From: Halarsenatibacter silvermanii | GTDB taxonomy: Bacteria > Bacillota > Halanaerobiia > Halanaerobiales > Halarsenatibacteraceae | Direction of reading: 5' to 3' | DNA: 64,000 nucleotides | Assembly: GCF_900103135.1 (NCBI RefSeq) | Contig: NZ_FNGO01000001.1 | Coordinates: 1 to 64,000 of the forward strand | In this document: positions 59,891-64,000 of the stretch, in pieces | How positions within the stretch are numbered: position 1 is the stretch's first letter | How the letters are laid out: each line of letters opens with the position of its first letter | The notes under the pieces: generated by a model | What the model was told of the DNA's origin: nothing | Database searches by the model: none | What the model saw: the letters and a program-made list of their open reading frames with translations, nothing else | Translations under genes and position numbers: made by a program

Positions 59891-61114
59891 ATGTACAGCA
59901 CCATACTGGTTAGATACGGCGAGCTGGGACTTAAAGGCCGAAATTTTGATGAGTTTCAGCAGTCGCTTCTGGATGATATCGAAAGGCGGCTGGGACCCTG
60001 TCTGGATTTCAGCTTCGACACCACATACGGCCGTATTTTTATATATCCAGAGGGAGAACTGCTTCACATCGATGATAATATTATCAGAGCTTTAAAATAC
60101 ACCCCCGGAATAGTCAGCTTCAGCCCTGCCATCCAGCTGCCGGCAGATGCCGATCTCGAGCTTTTGGGGGATAAGGGTGTCGAACTGCTGCCTGAAACCG
60201 CCCCCGAAGGCGAGCTGACCTTCAAGGTGGAAACCAACCGGGCCAACAAGAAATACCCCTACGACAGCATGGAGATAAGCAAAAAGATGGGAGCCCGGGT
60301 GCTCCGGGAATTCGAAGACTCCGACCAGTTCGATTTCGAGGTCGATGTGCATGACCCGGAGATTCTGCTCGAATACGATGTGCGCGATAACGGCATTTTC
60401 ATCTTCACCGAACGTTACGAGGGGCCCGGGGGGCTGCCGGCCGGCACCTCGGAAAAAGCTCTGCTTCTGCTCTCGGGAGGAATAGACAGTCCCGTGGCCG
60501 GCTGGCAGGTCATCAGGAGAGGAGTTCAGCTGACCAACCTCTATTTTCACACGCCCCCTTATACCGGTGAAAGGGCGCTGGAGAAAGTCAGAGACCTGAC
60601 GCGGGTTTTGGCCCGCTACAACGGACCGACAGATCTTTATATCTCGAATATCACCGGGATCCAAAAACAGATCTGGTCCAATCTGCCCCGCTCTTTTTCC
60701 ATCACGCTGCTCAGGCGGATGATGATGCGCATCGCCTCCGGCCTGGCCGAAGAGCTGGGAGCAGCTGGAATTGTCACCGGCGACAGCATAGGTCAGGTAG
60801 CCAGTCAGACACTGGCCAGCCTCAGGACTATCTCGGCTGCTTCAGAGCTGCCGCTGATGCGGCCGCTTTTGACAGCCGACAAACAGGATATCATCTCTCA
60901 GGCTCGCGACATCGACACATATTCGATTTCGATAAGACCTTACGAGGACTGCTGCACCCTCTTCATACCCGACAACCCCATCACCCGCCCCCGATTAAAA
61001 CGGGTAAAAGAGCTGGAAGAGGATCTCGATATAGATTCTCTGGTGACAGAAGCGCTGAATTCTCTGCAGCGCGAGCAAATCAGCTCCGGAAAGGACACAG
61101 GACAGGATGAATAA
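59891..61114 (+). CDS. thiI: tRNA 4-thiouridine synthase / thiamine sulfurtransferase ThiI
   Basis: A 407-residue ThiI from ATG 59891, supported by AAAGGAG; an upstream extension to 59810 would overlap the desulfurase gene. It has an N-terminal ferredoxin-like/THUMP region (about 1-165) and the PP-loop ATP site LLLLSGGIDSPVAGW near 178. It ends without a rhodanese domain, as usual in Firmicutes. It adenylates U8 of tRNA and transfers sulfur supplied by the upstream desulfurase. Its last codons overlap the murB start by eight bases. Confidence 0.93.
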   Translation: MYSTILVRYGELGLKGRNFDEFQQSLLDDIERRLGPCLDFSFDTTYGRIFIYPEGELLHIDDNIIRALKYTPGIVSFSPAIQLPADADLELLGDKGVELLPETAPEGELTFKVETNRANKKYPYDSMEISKKMGARVLREFEDSDQFDFEVDVHDPEILLEYDVRDNGIFIFTERYEGPGGLPAGTSEKALLLLSGGIDSPVAGWQVIRRGVQLTNLYFHTPPYTGERALEKVRDLTRVLARYNGPTDLYISNITGIQKQIWSNLPRSFSITLLRRMMMRIASGLAEELGAAGIVTGDSIGQVASQTLASLRTISAASELPLMRPLLTADKQDIISQARDIDTYSISIRPYEDCCTLFIPDNPITRPRLKRVKELEEDLDIDSLVTEALNSLQREQISSGKDTGQDE

Positions 61115-62084
61115 ACAGAATCGATACCGGCGGCTTATCTCTTCTTTTGCCGAAGTCAGACGAATTTCGATCAGCGAAGATGAACCCATGAAAAGACATA
61201 CCAGTCTGCGCATCGGAGGGCCGGCCGATCTATTCATTGTCCCCCGCCGGCGCGAAGCCGCCCTGGAGGTCTTCAAAAAACTTGAATCAGCTGATATTCC
61301 CTGGTCGGTGACAGGAGCCGGCAGCAATCTGCTGGTGGCTGATAGAGGTATAAGGGGAGCGGCAGTGAAACTTTCCGATCTCGATCGGGTTGAGATCGAG
61401 GGCAGCTCGATAAAGGCTGAGGCCGGGATTTTGCTGGGTCGACTGGCCGAAATTTCCGCCCGGTCCGCCCTTTCTGGACTCGAGTTCGCCAGCGGTATAC
61501 CCGGTACTCTGGGCGGAGCAATTTTTATGAACGCCGGAGCTTACGGAGGCCAGATGCAGGATGTCTTAAAAGAGGTAGAAGTTTTTTCGCCGCAGGATAA
61601 GCGATCCTACCGGCTGAAAAAAGAAGAGCTCGAGCTTTCTTACCGCAGCAGCCGGCTGCAGCAGGAAGGCTGTATAGCGGTTTCGGCCGTGCTCGAGTTA
61701 AGCCGGGGCGAAAAAGAACAGATTCTGGAGAGAATGGCCGAGCTCGAATACAAACGCTGGCTCAAGCAGCCGATGGACTGTCCCAGCGCCGGCAGCACCT
61801 TCAAGCGACCGGAAGATGATTACGCCGGACGCCTGATAGAAGCAGCCGGTTTTAAAGGCAGTCGTGTCGGCAACGCTATGGTTTCCCAAAAACACGCCGG
61901 CTTTATAGTGAATCTCATAGAAAAAGGCGGCGCAGAGGCCGCCGAGGTGATCGAACTGATGCGCAGGGTGCAGAGAGGAGTCGAGGAGGAGTTCGACATC
62001 ACTCTGGAACCCGAACCCCGTCCTCTTGGTGATTTTCCCCCGGATGAGTTAACGCCACCTTTTCCGAACGGGACAGCTGTTTGA
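61107..62084 (+). CDS. murB: UDP-N-acetylenolpyruvoylglucosamine reductase
   Basis: A 325-residue flavoenzyme of peptidoglycan synthesis that reduces the enolpyruvyl group on UDP-GlcNAc. FAD-binding blocks are TSLRIGGPADLFIVP near 32 and VTGAGSNLLVADRGIRG near 68, with GIPGTLGGAIFMNAGAYGGQM near 130, YRSSRLQ and the catalytic region CPSAGSTFKRPEDDYAGRLIEAAG near 230. The C-terminus has an extra Pro/Asp-rich tail of about 20 residues past the usual LEPE motif; that tail overlaps the end of the convergent GIY-YIG gene by 86 bases. Confidence 0.95.
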   Translation: MNKQNRYRRLISSFAEVRRISISEDEPMKRHTSLRIGGPADLFIVPRRREAALEVFKKLESADIPWSVTGAGSNLLVADRGIRGAAVKLSDLDRVEIEGSSIKAEAGILLGRLAEISARSALSGLEFASGIPGTLGGAIFMNAGAYGGQMQDVLKEVEVFSPQDKRSYRLKKEELELSYRSSRLQQEGCIAVSAVLELSRGEKEQILERMAELEYKRWLKQPMDCPSAGSTFKRPEDDYAGRLIEAAGFKGSRVGNAMVSQKHAGFIVNLIEKGGAEAAEVIELMRRVQRGVEEEFDITLEPEPRPLGDFPPDELTPPFPNGTAV

Positions 62085-62283
62085 GGGCATATTCCCGCTT
62101 TTGAGCCCCGGAACGGGTATCAAACTCCTCCCAGTAAATGAGGACAACCGGAGTTCGGCCCCGGGTATAAGCAGCTCCTTCACCGGCATTATGCTCTCTT
62201 ACCCGGCGCTTTAAATCGGTCGTATAGCCCGTGTAGATAGTGTCATCGCTGCAAAGCAGCATGTAAGCGTAATGAGACATCAT
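61999..62283 (-). CDS. GIY-YIG endonuclease-like protein (YhbQ/UPF0213 type)
   Basis: A 94-residue single-domain GIY-YIG protein. YAYMLLCSDDTIYTGYTTDLKRRVREHN carries the two motif halves (Y-A-Y and Y-T-G) and the catalytic Arg, followed by GAAYTRGRTPVVLIY and ALKREYALKQLSR-like end blocks. Its final 13 or so residues go beyond the usual family length and lie within the murB overlap. The ATG overlaps the stop of the ferritin-like gene, so the two are co-translated. Cellular role unknown. Confidence 0.85.
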   Translation of the reverse strand: MMSHYAYMLLCSDDTIYTGYTTDLKRRVREHNAGEGAAYTRGRTPVVLIYWEEFDTRSGAQKREYALKQLSRSEKVALTHPGENHQEDGVRVPE

Positions 62284-62765
62284 ATTTCGGCATCGAGCCT
62301 GAGCAGATCTACAAGATGTTCTTTTTCTTCTTCTATCAATTTATCCAGAGCTTCGGCTGTCGTGCCGGTATTATCCTCCTTCATCTCGGTGTAAAGCAAT
62401 ATAGAGTCTTTTTCGGCCTGAATTGCCATACCGAGGACCTCTTCGAGATCCCGGGCCTCGACTTTTTCTTCTTCGTCGGCCGGAAAGACCGAGAATTCGA
62501 CCAGAGCTTCCAGATAGGCGCTGACATCGCTGTCAGTCACGTACTCGTCCTCGCGGCCGGTTTCCTGCTGGAAATCTTCCTGCAGCTTTTGAAAGCGCCG
62601 GTAATGATCGTTTTCGTCAGCAGCCAGACGCAGGAAAAGTTTTTCAGCCTCGCTGTTATCGGTCAGTTCAGCCTGGTTCTGATAAAAATTCTCGCCCTTC
62701 TCTTCGATATCTTTGGCCATCTCAAGAACTTCGTTGAAACTGAAACTTCCTTCTATCATTATCAT
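62280..62765 (-). CDS. ferritin-like / rubrerythrin-type diiron protein
   Basis: About 161 residues from ATG 62765, which follows AGGGGG. Two pairs of helices carry the diiron ligands: Glu in KDIEEKGENFY and E-x-x-H in DENDHYRRF, then Glu in IQAEKDSILLY and E-x-x-H in EEEKEHLVDLL. There is no C-terminal rubredoxin domain. Members detoxify peroxide or store iron in anaerobes. It is transcribed divergently from nrdJ and followed by the GIY-YIG gene. Confidence 0.85.
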   Translation of the reverse strand: MIMIEGSFSFNEVLEMAKDIEEKGENFYQNQAELTDNSEAEKLFLRLAADENDHYRRFQKLQEDFQQETGREDEYVTDSDVSAYLEALVEFSVFPADEEEKVEARDLEEVLGMAIQAEKDSILLYTEMKEDNTGTTAEALDKLIEEEKEHLVDLLRLDAEI

Positions 62766-62854
62766 TAAACCCCCTGTAAATTTTAGACCGGTAAAACCGG
62801 TCCTTTTATCCATTTTGAATTTTTCCCATCATAATCTTCTTTAATAAAATTATA

Positions 62855-62876
62855 GGCAGGAAGATTTTCTCCTGCC
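62855..62876 (+). other. hairpin in the nrdJ leader
   Basis: GGCAGGA (62855-62861) pairs with TCCTGCC (62870-62876) across an eight-base loop, in the 158-base divergent gap before nrdJ. It could be an operator palindrome or an mRNA hairpin. There is no room for a cobalamin riboswitch, which might have been expected before a B12-dependent enzyme. Confidence 0.45.
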
Positions 62877-62923
62877 TGCATTGTGAGAAATACAAAACTT
62901 TAATAGGGAGTGTGAGCAAATTT

Positions 62924-64000
62924 ATGGAACGCAGGAAAGAAATCGAACTGAGCGAAAATGCCGAACAGATACTCAAAGCCCGTTATCTGAAAAAAAATGG
63001 CGATGGCGAATTGATAGAAACTCCAGAAGAGATGTTTTACCGGGTGGCCCGAAACATAGCCGAAGCCAATCAAAAATATGATGAACCGGTCGAACCGGCC
63101 GCCCAAAAATTTTATGACGTCATGACAGCGCTCGAGTTTTTGCCCAACTCCCCCACGCTTATGAACGCTGATAATGATCTGCAGCAGTTGAGCGCCTGTT
63201 TTGTACTGCCCGTGGAGGACAGCATGGAAGATATTTTCGAGGCCATAAAAAATGCTGCCCTGATCCATAAGAGCGGGGGCGGCACCGGCTTCAGCTTTTC
63301 CCGTCTGCGCCCCAGAGATGACCGCGTGCGCTCGACCGGCGGCGTCGCCAGCGGGCCGGTTTCCTTTATGCACGTCTTCGATGCTGCTACCGACACCGTC
63401 AAGCAGGGCGGCAAAAGGCGCGGCGCCAACATGGGAGTTTTGAGAGTGGATCATCCCGACATCCGCGAATTCATTTCCTGCAAGGAAGATGAGGATGAGC
63501 TCAATAACTTCAATATCTCAGTGGCCCTGACCGAGAATTTTATGAAGGCAGTCGAATCCGGAGGAACCTACGAGCTTATCAATCCCCGCACCGAAGAGGC
63601 GGTGGCCAGCGAAAACGCCCGGGAGATATTCGAGATGGTTGTCGAAAGGGCCCACGGCAACGGAGAGCCGGGGATAATATTCCTCGACCGCATCAATGAG
63701 GACAATCCCACTCCCGCCCTGGGCGATATTGAGAGCACCAACCCCTGCGGCGAGCAGCCGCTTTTGCCCTACGAAGCCTGCAACCTGGGTTCTATCAACC
63801 TCTCCCGCATGGTTAAAGGTGAGCCGGGTCAGGCCGGGATAGATTATGATAAACTGGAGGAAACCACCCGTACCGCTGTGAGGTTTCTGGACAACGTCAT
63901 AGACATGAACGAATTTCCCCTGGCCGAGATCGAGGAGATGGTCCGGGGAAACCGCAAGATAGGTCTGGGAGTTATGGGCTACAGCGATATGCTGCTCAAA
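62924..64000 (+). CDS. nrdJ: B12-dependent (class II) ribonucleotide reductase, N-terminal part
   Basis: The gene starts at ATG 62924 and is cut by the window end after 359 codons. It reduces ribonucleotides to deoxyribonucleotides with adenosylcobalamin instead of an oxygen-dependent radical. Visible motifs: [12 protein letters not shown] near residue 76, the first redox Cys in [12 protein letters not shown] near 94, [47 protein letters not shown] near 165, and the active-site [20 protein letters not shown] near 278. Class II fits an anaerobe. It is divergent from the ferritin-like gene. Confidence 0.93.
   Translation, partial: MERRKEIELSENAEQILKARYLKKNGDGELIETPEEMFYRVARNIAEANQKYDEPVEPAAQKFYDVMTALEFLPNSPTLMNADNDLQQLSACFVLPVEDSMEDIFEAIKNAALIHKSGGGTGFSFSRLRPRDDRVRSTGGVASGPVSFMHVFDAATDTVKQGGKRRGANMGVLRVDHPDIREFISCKEDEDELNNFNISVALTENFMKAVESGGTYELINPRTEEAVASENAREIFEMVVERAHGNGEPGIIFLDRINEDNPTPALGDIESTNPCGEQPLLPYEACNLGSINLSRMVKGEPGQAGIDYDKLEETTRTAVRFLDNVIDMNEFPLAEIEEMVRGNRKIGLGVMGYSDMLLK

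Noticed and set aside
62814-62923. Cobalamin riboswitch before nrdJ
   Set aside because: The gap is too short and shows no B12-box-like sequence; only a simple hairpin is present.
1-64000. CRISPR arrays, tRNA and rRNA genes
   Set aside because: No regularly spaced short repeats were seen; the only dispersed repeats are the MITE-like elements, which are not arrayed. No cloverleaf-like or rRNA sequence was recognised.

Overview
The window looks like chromosome of a halophilic, anaerobic, diderm Firmicute of the Halanaerobiales type; a Halarsenatibacter-like organism is my best guess, not proven. The supports are: strongly acidic proteins rich in Glu and Asp; fermentative and anaerobic genes (butyrate kinase, B12-type ribonucleotide reductase, MttB-type methyltransferases); sporulation-free Firmicute neighbours (floA/nfeD, DegS/DegU-like pair, a glmS ribozyme); and two substrate-binding proteins with ordinary signal peptides but no lipobox, as expected where a periplasm exists. 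No rRNA, tRNA, CRISPR array or complete transposase gene was seen.

Layout. 1-2400: a small-gene island with a broken Rpn-type gene, a frameshifted nucleotidyltransferase, an MntA/HepT toxin-antitoxin pair and a lone MntA-like gene. 2493-13770 (minus): sugar operon running ROK repressor, CUT2 ABC transporter, L-arabinose isomerase, two uroporphyrinogen-decarboxylase-like proteins, galE, galK and an aldose-1-epimerase-like gene. 14433-21347: a nitroreductase, a PucR-AraC hybrid regulator behind a 44-bp perfect palindrome, and a convergent operon of two non-pyrrolysine MttB-family methyltransferases, a one-helix membrane protein and a GltS-like symporter. 22157-26189: glmS preceded by a glmS ribozyme, and a CapD-like nucleotide-sugar dehydratase. 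26323-28000: an AT-rich Xre / ImmA-IrrE / PIN-like module. 28236-31070: a charged protein with floA and nfeD.

31296-40916 (minus) is the most coherent metabolic locus: GntR regulator, M20 amidohydrolase, a TRAP transporter whose binding protein resembles the ectoine binder TeaA, a DoeA/EutD-like ectoine hydrolase, a glutamate-dehydrogenase-family enzyme and a second M20 amidohydrolase. I read it as an ectoine uptake and degradation locus. It continues into a TIM-barrel protein of unknown function, panB, a PHP phosphatase and an aromatic-amino-acid-type decarboxylase (41121-45748).

46114-64000 is mostly housekeeping: cation efflux protein, manA, Na/Pi cotransporter, YkuK-like protein, rsmA, a DegU/DegS-like pair coupled to butyrate kinase, D-amino-acid transaminase, TatD, a chemotaxis receptor with an N-terminal H-NOX haem domain, cysteine desulfurase, thiI, murB, GIY-YIG protein, ferritin-like protein and the start of nrdJ.

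Scattered through the intergenic spaces are at least nine copies or fragments of one repeat family of about 320 bp, with short terminal inverted repeats, a GC-rich multi-hairpin core and, in the best copy, a perfect 8-bp target duplication. It behaves like a non-autonomous mobile element (MITE) and I do not recognise it as a named family.
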